DNA of 64,000 nt, from NCBI GenBank assembly GCA_902800625.1, contig CADCFG010000001.1:124001-188000 (forward strand), written 5' to 3'. Position 1 is the stretch's first letter, and every line of letters begins with the position of its first letter. The notes below the pieces were generated by a model. That model saw only the letters and a program-made list of their open reading frames with translations, was not told the origin of the DNA and did no database searches. A program made the position numbers and the translations under genes. This DNA comes from an uncultured Eubacteriales bacterium. GTDB lineage: Bacteria > Bacillota > Clostridia > Christensenellales > Aristaeellaceae. Of this stretch, positions 44,933-55,021 are shown one piece after another.

Positions 44933-45715
44933 TCACTTCGCATCCGATCCGTAGACCTCCCATTGGATCAGCGCCGGGAAGGCGGACGGGTCGTCGCTTT
45001 TGATCAAGTTCTGGAGCCGCAGCCAGCGAACGCGGTGCCTGCCCAGCTCGATCACCTGACGGTCGCCGGTCTTCTTCAGGGGATAGTCCACGACGGCTCC
45101 GTCGCTCAGCTCCACCTGTCCGCGCACCCACCAGGCGTCGTGGGGAAAGTCGGCGCGTAGGGTCAGCGCCATGGCGTCCACGTCCACCTCCCTGCCCAAA
45201 TCCAGCAGGCACCAGGCGTCCTCGCGGGCGCCGATGCCCCAGCTCTGGAATGGCCATTCGCCGTGGAAGGTGTTGTAGCGCAGCCCGTCGATCACGTTCC
45301 GCGCCGCGAAGCAGCTCTCGCCCCGGGTCTCCACGTTGGCGGTACAGTGCGGGAAGAAATCGGTGTCACCCCGCAGGTCGGCGGGATTGGCCGCCAGGTT
45401 GCGCCGCGCGGCGATCTCCCCAGCCGTCATGGCCCGGGCGGATACGATATGCCTTTTCTCCGTAAATGCCCCGGGACGGTAGGCCAGACGATGCTCCCCG
45501 CAGGGCACCCGCCAGGTCATCCTCCCGCCAGGCAGGTAGACCTCCCCCGGCAACAGGGACACGTCCAGCTGCGCCCACAGGTGCTTGTCATCGGAGGCGA
45601 TCTCGATAAAATCCCCCTCGGCGTATTCCCGGTCGAAGCACAGCAGCGCCTCGTAGTCGTGCTGCGCTTGGGCCAGCACGTTTCCGGACGCTTCCCGCGC
45701 GGTGATCTCAATCAT
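44933..45715 (-). CDS. Discoidin (F5/8 type C)-like protein without signal peptide
   Basis: A 260-residue protein. The C-terminal ~120 residues (AWCLLDLGREVDVDAMALTLRADF...RVRWLRLQN...WEVYG) look like a galactose-binding jelly roll of the discoidin type. The N-terminal ~100 residues form a second beta-rich unit. No catalytic motif and no export signal are visible, so a cytoplasmic binding or enzyme-accessory role is likely. The ATG at 45715 is eight bases after GGAGG, which lies in the last codons of the GH88 gene. The ATG six bases earlier is too close. Confidence 0.68.
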   Translation of the reverse strand: MIEITAREASGNVLAQAQHDYEALLCFDREYAEGDFIEIASDDKHLWAQLDVSLLPGEVYLPGGRMTWRVPCGEHRLAYRPGAFTEKRHIVSARAMTAGEIAARRNLAANPADLRGDTDFFPHCTANVETRGESCFAARNVIDGLRYNTFHGEWPFQSWGIGAREDAWCLLDLGREVDVDAMALTLRADFPHDAWWVRGQVELSDGAVVDYPLKKTGDRQVIELGRHRVRWLRLQNLIKSDDPSAFPALIQWEVYGSDAK

Positions 45716-45720
45716 ACGCA

Positions 45721-46830
45721 TTACCTCCGCCAGAGCATCGAGTCCGTGCCGGCCAGCTTAGCAAGCGCCTCGATGAAGAAATAGTCGCCATAGACGATGT
45801 TGGTGTGCACGCCCGCCGCGTCGTCGTGATAGCTGGCGGTGCACTTCTGAAGCAGCCCGCAGGTATCCTTGGAGAAGTCGCAGCAGTGGTCGATCAACCC
45901 GTCCAGCAGCTTCCCAGCCGCGGTCAGATACGCTTCCTCGCCGGTGATCCGGTTCAGCTCGATCAGCCCCGACGCGGCGCAGGCCCCGGCGATGTTGTCG
46001 ATCCGCTCGGGGGTCGCGGGCTGGAGGAAGTCGCAGTCCGTCAGGCCGTCAGAACGGATGTGGTCCATGAAGAACGCGGCTACGCGCCGGGAAGCCGCAA
46101 GATAGCGCTCGTCTCCGGTATTCTCATAGGCCAGCGCAAAGCCGTGCAGTGCCCAGGCCTGGCCGCGGGACCAGGCCGTGCCCTCGGCATAGCCCTGGCC
46201 GCCGTGCTCGCGCACCATAGTGCCGGTCTGCGGGTCGAATTCCACGATGTGGCACACGGAGCCGTCCGCCCGGACAAACGCCTTCAGCGTGGTGTCCGCG
46301 TGGATCCTGGCAACGTGACTGAAACGCGGGTCGCCGGTCATGTCGCTGGCCCAGAACAGCAGCGACAGATTCATCAGGCAGTCGATGATGGCGTAGCCCA
46401 CCCGCTCCGGCTCGTTCCAGGCGCGGATGTAGCCCGCGGGGTTGAAGCGGCCCATCAGCAGGCTGGCCGCGTGCAGCGCGTCCGTGCGAGCCTGCTCGTC
46501 GCCCAGCAGCTTGAAGTGGGCGCCGCAGGAGAGCAGGTACATGAAGCCCACATCGTGGTTCAGCTTGTTGAAGGTCCGAAACTCCGCGGTGAGCAGATCC
46601 TCGGCGCGAAGAGCCTCGCCCTTGAACCAGTCGTCCCCGGTCGCCTTCCACAGCTGCCACATCAACCCGGGCCAGAAGCCGCCCGTCCACCAGCTGTTGC
46701 CGTCGAAGGGCGATTCCAGCCAGCGCTCGCCGCCCCGATAGGGCAGCATATTGGCCTCGGCGGCCAGCGGCGCGGTGGCGCGATACTTTTCCGCCGCGCG
46801 GCGCAGGATATCAACGGCATTGTTCCGCAA
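45721..46830 (-). CDS. GH88 unsaturated glucuronyl hydrolase-like enzyme
   Basis: A 369-residue (alpha/alpha)6-barrel enzyme of family GH88. NKLNHDVGFMYLLS holds one catalytic Asp and YAIIDCLMNLSLLFWA the second. GTAWSRGQAWALHGFALAYE is typical. GH88 removes 4,5-unsaturated uronic acids that lyases leave on oligosaccharide ends, which fits the heparinase-like neighbour. The start is TTG, with GAGGTG at 7-8 bases, and overlaps the DUF2264 gene by 20 bases. No ATG is available nearby. There is no signal peptide. Confidence 0.9.
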   Translation of the reverse strand: MRNNAVDILRRAAEKYRATAPLAAEANMLPYRGGERWLESPFDGNSWWTGGFWPGLMWQLWKATGDDWFKGEALRAEDLLTAEFRTFNKLNHDVGFMYLLSCGAHFKLLGDEQARTDALHAASLLMGRFNPAGYIRAWNEPERVGYAIIDCLMNLSLLFWASDMTGDPRFSHVARIHADTTLKAFVRADGSVCHIVEFDPQTGTMVREHGGQGYAEGTAWSRGQAWALHGFALAYENTGDERYLAASRRVAAFFMDHIRSDGLTDCDFLQPATPERIDNIAGACAASGLIELNRITGEEAYLTAAGKLLDGLIDHCCDFSKDTCGLLQKCTASYHDDAAGVHTNIVYGDYFFIEALAKLAGTDSMLWRR

Positions 46831-48616
46831 TTTGAATCACCTCTTCAGGGATATTGTCCGGCAGATTTTCGTCTTCGGTCGCGCACACGGCGCAGATCAG
46901 CCGCGTCTGGCCAGGTTGGATTTCGGTATGCAGGGTCGGGATTAGCGTCCGCGGCCAGATCAGGCTAGTGTTCGGCTCGGTCTCCACCACCTCGCCGCGG
47001 CTGTAGCCCTCGATGGCAAATATGGCGCAGGAGCCCCGGTCGCAGCTGGCGGAGGCCATGGCTTCCGTGGCCGTGCGAACGCTGGCCACCCTATCGCAGG
47101 GTCGGCTCCCGGCGTGGTCACGGCAGACGGCGAACGCGCCTTCTGCGGCCTCGAGCCTCCTGCTCGTGCGGATGACATGGCATCTTACGTGCCAGTTCTC
47201 CCAGGGAATCAGCCGCGTGTCGATCTCGACGCCGTCCATGGGCCGCCAGGTGAAGCTGACCTCCCTCTCGGACAGGGCAAAGCGTTCAAAGCCGCTTCGC
47301 CCGTGCCACAGGCCGCGCTCGCCCCGAAGGGCCAGCATGCTGTCGAAGGCGCCCTTCTTCAGCGTCCCGGCCTCCTTGGCCACGGAGAAGCCGAAGCGGG
47401 TGGAATAGGCGAACTTCTCGTACTTCTCGTCCTCGTGGGCGTGCTCATAGGCGTGATTGCCCGCGGTGTAGGCGATCACGGAACGGTTGCCCGCGTCACG
47501 GGTCAGCAGCAGCCGTGCCTGCTCGTCCAGCAGTACCCGCGGCGGCTCGTAGTCCGCCTCCTGTGCCTGCCAGAAGGGATGCTCCTCCGGGAGCGCCAGC
47601 ACGGCAAACACCTTCATGGCCCAGTAGGGGGAGCCCGGCGCGTTGTAGCCCTCGGCAAACACCAGGTTCGGATAGCCATAACCGATGGTCAGCACGCCGT
47701 CCCGGTCGAATATGGGCCTGCGCATCCACCAGCGCAGGTTCCTGAGCAGCAGTCCCTTGATCTCGCCCCAGCCCAGACCGTCCGCCGTCGCACCGCCCAG
47801 CGCGCAGGCGCTGAAGAAGGCCCCCTGGGCAAAGCGATAGGTCAGGCTGCGGCCATAGGCCAGCGCCCGTCCTTCCCCATCGAACCAGGCGGCAAAGCGC
47901 GGCGCGATCAGCCTCGAGCGCTCGACGAACCGGGCGCAGCGCTCCGGGTCCCGGTCCGCCATGTAGCGGGCGTAGACCAGGCCGTAGTAGTGGAATGCCC
48001 AGAGGGTGTAGTAGTCACGCTGGGCGGGCTTGTCGTAGTACCAGCCGTCGCCGCAGTAGTGGGTCTCCAGGTTGTCAAGGTCGTCCGCAAGTCGCGCCTC
48101 GTCCGCCGGCAGGCCCACATGGATGAAACCGATGTTCACCAGCACGCGGAAGAACAGCCAGTTGTTTTGGGGCATGTCGTGGCGGTTGATCTGGTTCAGC
48201 CAGTTGTACAGGTTGCGCCGGGCGTCCTCCGGCAGCTCAAAGAAGAACCGCTCCGGGATCATGCAAAGCGCCATACCCATCACGGCCATCTCCACCATGC
48301 GCTGGTCGAAATCGCCGATGTCGCCCCAGTATTCCTCATGTTTCGAGTCCACGCCGTGAATGAGGCCCTCGCGCCAGACGGCCCAGAGCCGCTCCGCCTC
48401 GGGGCACTTCCCCGCCAGCATGGGCACCAGCGCCCACAGCACCCGTGAATAGCCTTCCATGCCGGCGATGGCCTCGTCATACACCGCGCCGGTGTCCCCC
48501 AGGTGCAGCCGCGCCTTGCCCTCGGAAAGGCAGGGCAGCAGCGGCTCGATCAGGTCCACCGCCAAGCGGGCCACGTCCGCTCGTGTTGTCAGTGGATTGG
48601 ATGCGTAATCAATCAT
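46811..48616 (-). CDS. DUF2264-family protein, putative glycan-active
   Basis: A 601-residue protein of the DUF2264 type. The N-terminal half looks like an alpha/alpha toroid (repeated helices, NNWLFFRVLVNIGF, GDGWYYDKPAQRDYYTLWAFHYYG, SLTYRFAQGAFFSACAL). The C-terminal third is a beta-sandwich region (SVIAYTAGNHAYEHAHEDEKYEKFAYSTRFG onwards). Proteins of this group occur in polysaccharide-degradation loci, and enzymatic activity is likely but I cannot name it. Its start overlaps the stop of the heparinase-like gene by four bases. No signal peptide. Confidence 0.8.
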   Translation of the reverse strand: MIDYASNPLTTRADVARLAVDLIEPLLPCLSEGKARLHLGDTGAVYDEAIAGMEGYSRVLWALVPMLAGKCPEAERLWAVWREGLIHGVDSKHEEYWGDIGDFDQRMVEMAVMGMALCMIPERFFFELPEDARRNLYNWLNQINRHDMPQNNWLFFRVLVNIGFIHVGLPADEARLADDLDNLETHYCGDGWYYDKPAQRDYYTLWAFHYYGLVYARYMADRDPERCARFVERSRLIAPRFAAWFDGEGRALAYGRSLTYRFAQGAFFSACALGGATADGLGWGEIKGLLLRNLRWWMRRPIFDRDGVLTIGYGYPNLVFAEGYNAPGSPYWAMKVFAVLALPEEHPFWQAQEADYEPPRVLLDEQARLLLTRDAGNRSVIAYTAGNHAYEHAHEDEKYEKFAYSTRFGFSVAKEAGTLKKGAFDSMLALRGERGLWHGRSGFERFALSEREVSFTWRPMDGVEIDTRLIPWENWHVRCHVIRTSRRLEAAEGAFAVCRDHAGSRPCDRVASVRTATEAMASASCDRGSCAIFAIEGYSRGEVVETEPNTSLIWPRTLIPTLHTEIQPGQTRLICAVCATEDENLPDNIPEEVIQIAEQCR

Positions 48617-50430
48617 CTGTTGGTCCTCTCGATTTTGAATTCCAAACGGTGCTCATGCGCCGCCGGGCTGGACAGCGCCACGCGCCACAGGCTTCCGGGA
48701 TAGTTCCTGGCCATGCGCACATCCGTGACGGGGATCTCCTCCACCTCCACGGCCATGTCCTCGCTGTGGGTAATGCGAATCGCGCCGGAGCGCACGCCGT
48801 CCGATGTGATCTCAGGCTTGCCGCGGAGCATGAAGGTCTCCGTCACGGGGCTCGGCGCGTCGAGCCGGATTTCGTCCCGAAGGGTCAATGAGCCGTCGTC
48901 CGCCATCGCAAAGCGCCGTTTCAGGGCCATGACCCCCGCGGATTCGGGATAGGCGGCGGCAATGTCCAGCGACAGGCCGTCCGGCTCCATGGCCACGTCA
49001 CGCGCCTTGCAGCGATTCCCCGCCGCCTGCTCACAGCCGCCGATCACGGGCACGTTGTGATACTTTGAACGGATGTTCCAGAGCTGGTAGCGCTGATCGG
49101 AGAAGGTCTTTCGGGTATAGGTCATGTTCCCGGCATCGACGATCTGCGGCTCGCCGTTAACGAAGTAGATGAAGCTGCCGCAGTCGTTGTGATTGTGGCT
49201 GCCCTCGTTCACGCCGCCCTTGCACACAAGCGTCGCGCCGTCTCGAGTCAGCCTGCGGATCTGCAGGTCTGCAAGCCACGCATCTTTCGGGGGCTCGATG
49301 TCCCCCACGTCCTTCGGCGGCGCCATCAGGTTGTTCATCAGCCGCCACAGCTGGGGCGTGTCCATCACCGCGTCGGTGGGTTCGCCCCGGAATCGGGCTC
49401 CGAAGGCGATCAGATCCGGCAGGTTCAGCCGCTTGCCCGCGTATTGCAGGCGCTCTCCGGGTACCTCCGGCCGGGCATCGCAGTCGCCGAAGTTGGCAAA
49501 CCAGTCCCCGCCCAGCCACATATCCAGCGGGAAGCGGGCCATGCGCTTCAGCTTCTCCGTTCGCCTGAGATGCCAGCCGCCTACCTGCTGCTCCATCAGC
49601 TGCAGAAAATCCAGCACCGCGCCAGTGGCCATGTTCCAGTAGCCTACGCCCTCGTCGCAGCCGCCGTCCTCCGGGATCACGTCCAGATATCGGTCGATGG
49701 CGACGCAGGCCCGCTCCAGCAGGTCGCAGAGGCGTCGCCGGTCGTCGATGCATACGACGGCGGCCAGGGCCACGTCGGACACGATCCAGGGCGTCCAGTT
49801 GCACAGGTCCTTGCGGATGACTCCCATCCACCAGAAATCGTCCCGCGTCTCGAAGGGCACGATCACCCGCCGCTCGATCTCCCGGCTCACCCGGCGGCGG
49901 ATCAGCGGTGAAACCTCGTCCAGCTCCTCCCCGAGCAGCTGGATGGTCAGTGCCAGGATCATCGCAGTCTGGGCGGCGAACAGGTCCACATAGGGCCGCT
50001 CCGGGTCCGGCAGCGGCATAGGCGTACGCTTTTCCACACCGTCGTGCTCGCCGCCGTTGTGGGCGCTGATGACCCAGCTGGTCTCCTCACAGATCAGCCA
50101 GATTCCGTCCACGACGATGTCCAGGTCCTCCTGGCGCTCATCTCCGGCGCAAACTCCCATCAGCGCCGCGATCAGCTTCCGGCGGCGCTGGAAGTAAGGC
50201 GCTTCCATAACGCCCCGGTTCCCGGAGCGCACGAATTCCATGTACTGCCCGGCGGTGAGCTGGGCATAGGGTTCTTCCCGGTATTGCTCAGCCAGGCGGC
50301 GTATGGGCTCCCGGCGCTCAGAGCCGAGGTGCTCCCAATCGCCGGTTTGGCTCGCCGGAGGGAAGAGGCAGGGCCGATACCCGCCCATCAGATGGTGGAT
50401 GGGATAGCGCTCGATGTCTTCGGTGAACAT
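48613..50430 (-). CDS. Heparinase II/III-family protein (putative polysaccharide lyase)
   Basis: A 605-residue protein with an N-terminal alpha/alpha toroid (GYWNMATGAVLDFLQLM, LGGDWFANFGDCDARP) and a C-terminal beta-sandwich of the heparinase II/III type. The signature GGVNEGSHNHNDCGSFIYFVNGEP carries the conserved His and Asn residues. Family members eliminate uronic acid linkages, leaving the unsaturated ends that GH88 removes. The specific polymer is unknown. No signal peptide is present, so it would act on imported oligosaccharides. It lies 16 bases after the malG-like permease gene. Confidence 0.85.
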   Translation of the reverse strand: MFTEDIERYPIHHLMGGYRPCLFPPASQTGDWEHLGSERREPIRRLAEQYREEPYAQLTAGQYMEFVRSGNRGVMEAPYFQRRRKLIAALMGVCAGDERQEDLDIVVDGIWLICEETSWVISAHNGGEHDGVEKRTPMPLPDPERPYVDLFAAQTAMILALTIQLLGEELDEVSPLIRRRVSREIERRVIVPFETRDDFWWMGVIRKDLCNWTPWIVSDVALAAVVCIDDRRRLCDLLERACVAIDRYLDVIPEDGGCDEGVGYWNMATGAVLDFLQLMEQQVGGWHLRRTEKLKRMARFPLDMWLGGDWFANFGDCDARPEVPGERLQYAGKRLNLPDLIAFGARFRGEPTDAVMDTPQLWRLMNNLMAPPKDVGDIEPPKDAWLADLQIRRLTRDGATLVCKGGVNEGSHNHNDCGSFIYFVNGEPQIVDAGNMTYTRKTFSDQRYQLWNIRSKYHNVPVIGGCEQAAGNRCKARDVAMEPDGLSLDIAAAYPESAGVMALKRRFAMADDGSLTLRDEIRLDAPSPVTETFMLRGKPEITSDGVRSGAIRITHSEDMAVEVEEIPVTDVRMARNYPGSLWRVALSSPAAHEHRLEFKIERTNR

Positions 50431-50446
50431 GTCTCTCCCCCGTTTG

Positions 50447-51313
50447 TCAGCCCTTCAGGCCCGTGGTGGCGATGCCCTGGATGAAGTATTTTTGCAGCGC
50501 CAGGAACACGATGGATACCGGCAGCAGGCTGCACACGGACACGGCCATGATCAGGTGGTAGTCGCTGGAATTCTCCTGGATGAAGCGGCGCAGGCCCACC
50601 TGCACGGTCTTGTTCACGTCGCGGGTCAGGTAGATCATCGGGCCCATGTAGTCGTTCCAGGTGCCCACGAAGGTGAAGATCACCAGCGTGGCGATGGCGG
50701 CCTTTGACAGGGGCAGCATGATCCTCAGCCAGATGCCGTATTCGCTCAGGCCGTCGATGCGCGCGGCCTCGCACAGCTCGGTGGGGATGCCCTGATAGAA
50801 CTGGCGCATCAGGAACACGCCGAAGGCGCTGAACGACTGGAGCACCACGATGGCCCACAGGGTGTCGTAAAGGCCCATGGAGCGCATCAGTATGAACTGG
50901 GGCAGCATGTAAGTCTGCCACGGTACGGCGATGGTGGCCACATAGCAGATGAACAGCACGTTCCTGCCCCGGAAGTTCAGCTTCGCAAAGGCGTAGGCCG
51001 CGAAGGAGGAGGTCAGCGTCTGGATGAACGTGACCAGCAGGGCGATGGTCGCCGTGTTCTTGAAGTAGGTGATCAGCGGCACCTTCGACCAGATCAGGCT
51101 GTAGTTCTCCCAGTGGAACACCTCGGGGATCCAGCGGATCGGGTAGGTGAACACCTCGCGGTCCATCTTCAGCGACGCCGACAGCATCCACACGAATGGG
51201 ATCAGCGTGAACAGCGCCAGGGCGATCAGCACCACATAGAGCAGCGCCTTCAGCACCACATGCATGGGCGAGCGCTGGATGCCCGCATTCTTGTTCAAAG
51301 TCAGCTGCGTCAT
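50447..51313 (-). CDS. CUT1 sugar ABC transporter permease (MalG type)
   Basis: A 288-residue inner-membrane permease with six predicted helices, beginning ALLYVVLIALALFTLIPFVWML. The cytoplasmic EAA loop that contacts the ATPase reads EAARIDGLSEYGIWLRIMLP. It pairs with the upstream MalF-type permease. The start codon follows a GAGGGCG-like Shine-Dalgarno, 15 bases after the previous stop. It imports an oligosaccharide together with the binding protein of the operon. Confidence 0.93.
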   Translation of the reverse strand: MTQLTLNKNAGIQRSPMHVVLKALLYVVLIALALFTLIPFVWMLSASLKMDREVFTYPIRWIPEVFHWENYSLIWSKVPLITYFKNTATIALLVTFIQTLTSSFAAYAFAKLNFRGRNVLFICYVATIAVPWQTYMLPQFILMRSMGLYDTLWAIVVLQSFSAFGVFLMRQFYQGIPTELCEAARIDGLSEYGIWLRIMLPLSKAAIATLVIFTFVGTWNDYMGPMIYLTRDVNKTVQVGLRRFIQENSSDYHLIMAVSVCSLLPVSIVFLALQKYFIQGIATTGLKG

Positions 51314-51328
51314 TTCTCTCGCCCTCCT

Positions 51329-52288
51329 TTAATTATTCGCGTACTTGCCTTCCATGCTGAACTGCGCCAGCGTGAAGATCAGCACGATCACCAGCAGCAC
51401 CATGGCGATGGCGCTGGCGATGCCGTAGTTGAAGTTGGAAAACGCCTCGTCATAGATGTAGGTGACCAGCATCTTGGTGGACCGCCCCGGGCCACCCTCG
51501 GTCATGATGGCCACCACGTCGTAGATCTTGAAACAGGAGATGATCATCATCGTGGAGGCGAAGAAGGTGGTGGGCCGAAGCTGCGGCAGGGTCACGTGGG
51601 TGAACTGCTGCCACTTGTTGGCGCCGTCCATCGTGGCGGCTTCGTAGAGATCCGTGGGCACGCCCTGCAGCGCGGCCAGGTAGATGACCATGTAATAGCC
51701 CATGTTTCGCCAGACGCTGACCAGTATGATGGACCATATGGCCATGACGCTGTCCGCCGTCCAGCTCTTGTTGTAGTTGATTCCCATAGCCATGATCATC
51801 TGGTTGATGGGGCCGTCCTTCATCATCATGAAGCGCCAGCACACGCAAATGGCCACCATCGAGGCCACGTACGGGAAGAAGAACACGGTGCGGAAGCCCA
51901 CCGCGCCTTTTACGGCCTTGTTCAGCGCGATGGCCAGTGCCATGGCGCACACCAGCGTCAGCGGCACCGTGACCAGCGTATAGAACACGGTGTTCTTCAG
52001 GGCGATACCCAGATCCACCTTTGTGAACAGATAGCCCAGGCCCTTTTCAGCCACCTTGGCCGTCTTGAAGATCTCGGCATAGTTGCCCAGTCCCACCCAC
52101 TGCATGGTGTTGAACGCGCCGCCCTTCCACTTCACGAAGGACAGGAAGATGGAGAACAGCACCGGCAGCAGCGTGAACACTGCGAAGCCGATGAAGTTCG
52201 GCGCGAGGAAGGAATAGGCGATCAGCTCCTTCTTGCGCTCATACCTTGTCTTGTTGCGCTTGTACTGGATCCTGCTCTGCTCGGTCAT
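51329..52288 (-). CDS. CUT1 sugar ABC transporter permease (MalF type)
   Basis: A 319-residue permease with six predicted helices (first LIAYSFLAPNFIGFAVFTLLPVLF). The EAA loop is present as EAATMDGANKWQQFTHVTLP. The ATG at 52288 follows GAAAGGGG at 10 bases. The upstream extension of the frame crosses an inverted repeat and is unlikely to be translated. It is separated from the binding-protein gene by a 160-base region with a strong hairpin. Confidence 0.93.
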   Translation of the reverse strand: MTEQSRIQYKRNKTRYERKKELIAYSFLAPNFIGFAVFTLLPVLFSIFLSFVKWKGGAFNTMQWVGLGNYAEIFKTAKVAEKGLGYLFTKVDLGIALKNTVFYTLVTVPLTLVCAMALAIALNKAVKGAVGFRTVFFFPYVASMVAICVCWRFMMMKDGPINQMIMAMGINYNKSWTADSVMAIWSIILVSVWRNMGYYMVIYLAALQGVPTDLYEAATMDGANKWQQFTHVTLPQLRPTTFFASTMMIISCFKIYDVVAIMTEGGPGRSTKMLVTYIYDEAFSNFNYGIASAIAMVLLVIVLIFTLAQFSMEGKYANN

Positions 52289-52322
52289 ATTGGCAGCGCC
52301 CCTTTCAAATGAAAATGTGGTG

Positions 52323-52380
52323 TGAGCAATTGGGAATGAGGAATGACCGGAAGCTGCCGTTTCCCATTCCCAATTCCTCA
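52323..52380. repeat. Intercistronic inverted repeat, MITE-like
   Basis: Arms 52323-52338 and 52365-52380 are complementary over 16 bases with one mismatch (core AATTGGGAATG/CATTCCCAATT). Tandem GGAATGA words lie next to the left arm. It looks like a small interspersed element or decayed repeat between the binding-protein and permease genes. Confidence 0.6.
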
Positions 52381-52398
52381 CGATTCGCCGCAAAAGAA

Positions 52399-52426
52399 CG
52401 GGGAAGGCGAGTTCTCGCCTTCCCCG
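52399..52426 (-). terminator. Strong intercistronic hairpin after the binding-protein gene
   Basis: Perfect 13-bp GC-rich stem with a two-base loop. It lies 24 bases after the stop of the binding-protein gene and before the permease genes. On the minus strand it is followed by TTCTTTTGCGG. It likely causes partial termination or protects the upstream message, giving an excess of binding protein. Confidence 0.72.
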
Positions 52427-52450
52427 CCGTTGGTTCAGCTATTCACGCGA

Positions 52451-53692
<1,242 letters not shown>

Positions 53693-53771
53693 GGGTAGTT
53701 CCTCCTTTTTTCCTATACGGGCGTCGCCCGCCAGATTCCGCGCATTGAAACAATTTTCAATGTCTGGGCCT

Positions 53772-53800
53772 ATTATACGTTCAATTCGGACGTATGTCAA
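53772..53800 (-). promoter_or_regulatory. Consensus promoter of the glycan operon
   Basis: Minus strand: TTGACA (53800-53795), a 17-base spacer and TATAAT (53777-53772), a perfect sigma-A consensus. Confidence 0.9.
53775..53795. promoter_or_regulatory. Candidate LacI-family operator
   Basis: A 21-bp interrupted palindrome fills the spacer of the glycan-operon promoter. The outer arms ATACGT and ACGTAT are perfect, and four of the inner positions also match around a central base. A repressor here would block RNA polymerase. The regulator is probably the LacI-type protein encoded divergently. Confidence 0.65.
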
Positions 53801-53873
53801 TACTTTTCGTAAAGATTGTCATATATTTTCACCATTAAATGAAAATCCACTGGAAATTCAGTGTAAATAGTGG

Positions 53874-53902
53874 TTGTAATTTTCATCCGGCTATGCTATA
53901 CT
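53874..53902 (+). promoter_or_regulatory. Promoter of the LacI-family regulator
   Basis: TTGTAA (53874-53879), a 17-base spacer ending in TGC, and TATACT (53897-53902). A small palindrome CACTG-N6-CAGTG lies just upstream at 53848-53863 and could be a second operator. Confidence 0.72.
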
Positions 53903-53926
53903 TTCATTATAAAAGGAGGCGATCGG

Positions 53927-54973
53927 ATGGAAAACAGGAACGTCACCATTCACGATGTCGCCGCGCTGGCAGGGGTCTCCCTCGCCACGGTGTCCAGGGT
54001 GCTCTCCGGCGGAAGCGCCAGCGCAGCCGCCCGTGAAAAGGTGGAAGCTGCGGCGCGCCAGCTGGGCTATCGCAGGCCCGGCGCGGAAAAGCGTCCGGAG
54101 GCCAGACGGGACCACGCCCTGGCGCTGGTGATCTCCGACCTCACCAATCCCTATTACAGCGTGCTCTGCGACGGCGCGGAGCAGGCCTCCCGCCGGGCGG
54201 GCTGGCCGCTGATCCTGTGCCAGCCGGCGTTTGCCGGCGCGGAAGACGCTGAGCTGGAAAGCCTGCTCAACCTGCCGGTGAGCGGCGCGGTGGTGGTTGG
54301 CGCGGCCATGGAGCAGGGCGATCTGGACGGCATCCGAAAGCGCCTCTGCCGCATTGCCCAGCGCATACCCATCGTCACCATCGGCCCGCGGGTGGAGGGC
54401 GTCAGCTGCGTGAACATCACCTCCGACCTGTCGCTGAGCGTGCGCAAATCCCTGGCGCACCTGGTCACGCTGGGCCATCGGCGCATCGCCTTCATCGGCG
54501 GGTCCGGCGGCATGCGCTCCTCCAGCACCCGGCGCAGGGCCTTCTATGAGGAAATGGAGCGGCTGGGGCTGCCCTCCGACCGGGAGATGCGCACCGACGC
54601 GGGCTTCACGCCCCAGGCGGGTGAGTTCTGCGTGAACAGGCTGTTCAGCGGCGCGGCACCGGAGAAGCGGCCCACCGCCATCATCGCCATCAACGACCTG
54701 GTGGCCCTGGGCGCGCTGCGGCAGCTGCAGCGCATCGGGCTGCGGGTTCCGGAGGACGTGGCGCTGATCGGCTGCGACAACCAGTTCTTCACGCCCTACC
54801 TGAACCCCTCGCTGACCACCGTGGACCTGCACCCCTTCGACCACGGCGTGACCGCCATCGAAGAGCTGATCGGCAGCCTGAACGGCGGCGGCGGCTCCTA
54901 CTCCCAGATCCGGGAGTGCAGCCTGATCGTACGGGAGAGCTGCGGCGCGATGCTCGGCGTTCGGAACTTCTGA
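53927..54973 (+). CDS. LacI/GalR-family transcriptional regulator
   Basis: A 348-residue repressor. The N-terminal helix-turn-helix and hinge read VTIHDVAALAGVSLATVSRVLSG. A periplasmic-binding-type effector domain follows (ALALVISDLTNPYYSVLCDG, RRIAFIGGS, DVALIGCDNQFFTPYLNPSLTT). It is divergent from the ABC/glycan operon and most likely represses it until a sugar ligand binds. The ATG at 53927 has AAAAGGAGG upstream. The longer frame starts before the -10 element. It is monocistronic and followed by a terminator. Confidence 0.93.
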   Translation: MENRNVTIHDVAALAGVSLATVSRVLSGGSASAAAREKVEAAARQLGYRRPGAEKRPEARRDHALALVISDLTNPYYSVLCDGAEQASRRAGWPLILCQPAFAGAEDAELESLLNLPVSGAVVVGAAMEQGDLDGIRKRLCRIAQRIPIVTIGPRVEGVSCVNITSDLSLSVRKSLAHLVTLGHRRIAFIGGSGGMRSSSTRRRAFYEEMERLGLPSDREMRTDAGFTPQAGEFCVNRLFSGAAPEKRPTAIIAINDLVALGALRQLQRIGLRVPEDVALIGCDNQFFTPYLNPSLTTVDLHPFDHGVTAIEELIGSLNGGGGSYSQIRECSLIVRESCGAMLGVRNF

Positions 54974-54986
54974 TTCCCACTAAACA

Positions 54987-55018
54987 AAAGCCCCGCTCGC
55001 ATTGACGAGCGGGGCTTT
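54987..55018. terminator. Bidirectional terminator between lacI-type gene and rhaD
   Basis: Perfect 13-bp stem AAAGCCCCGCTCG/CGAGCGGGGCTTT with a six-base loop, followed by CATTTAATC on the plus strand and by a T tract on the minus strand. Confidence 0.85.
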
Positions 55019-55021
55019 CAT

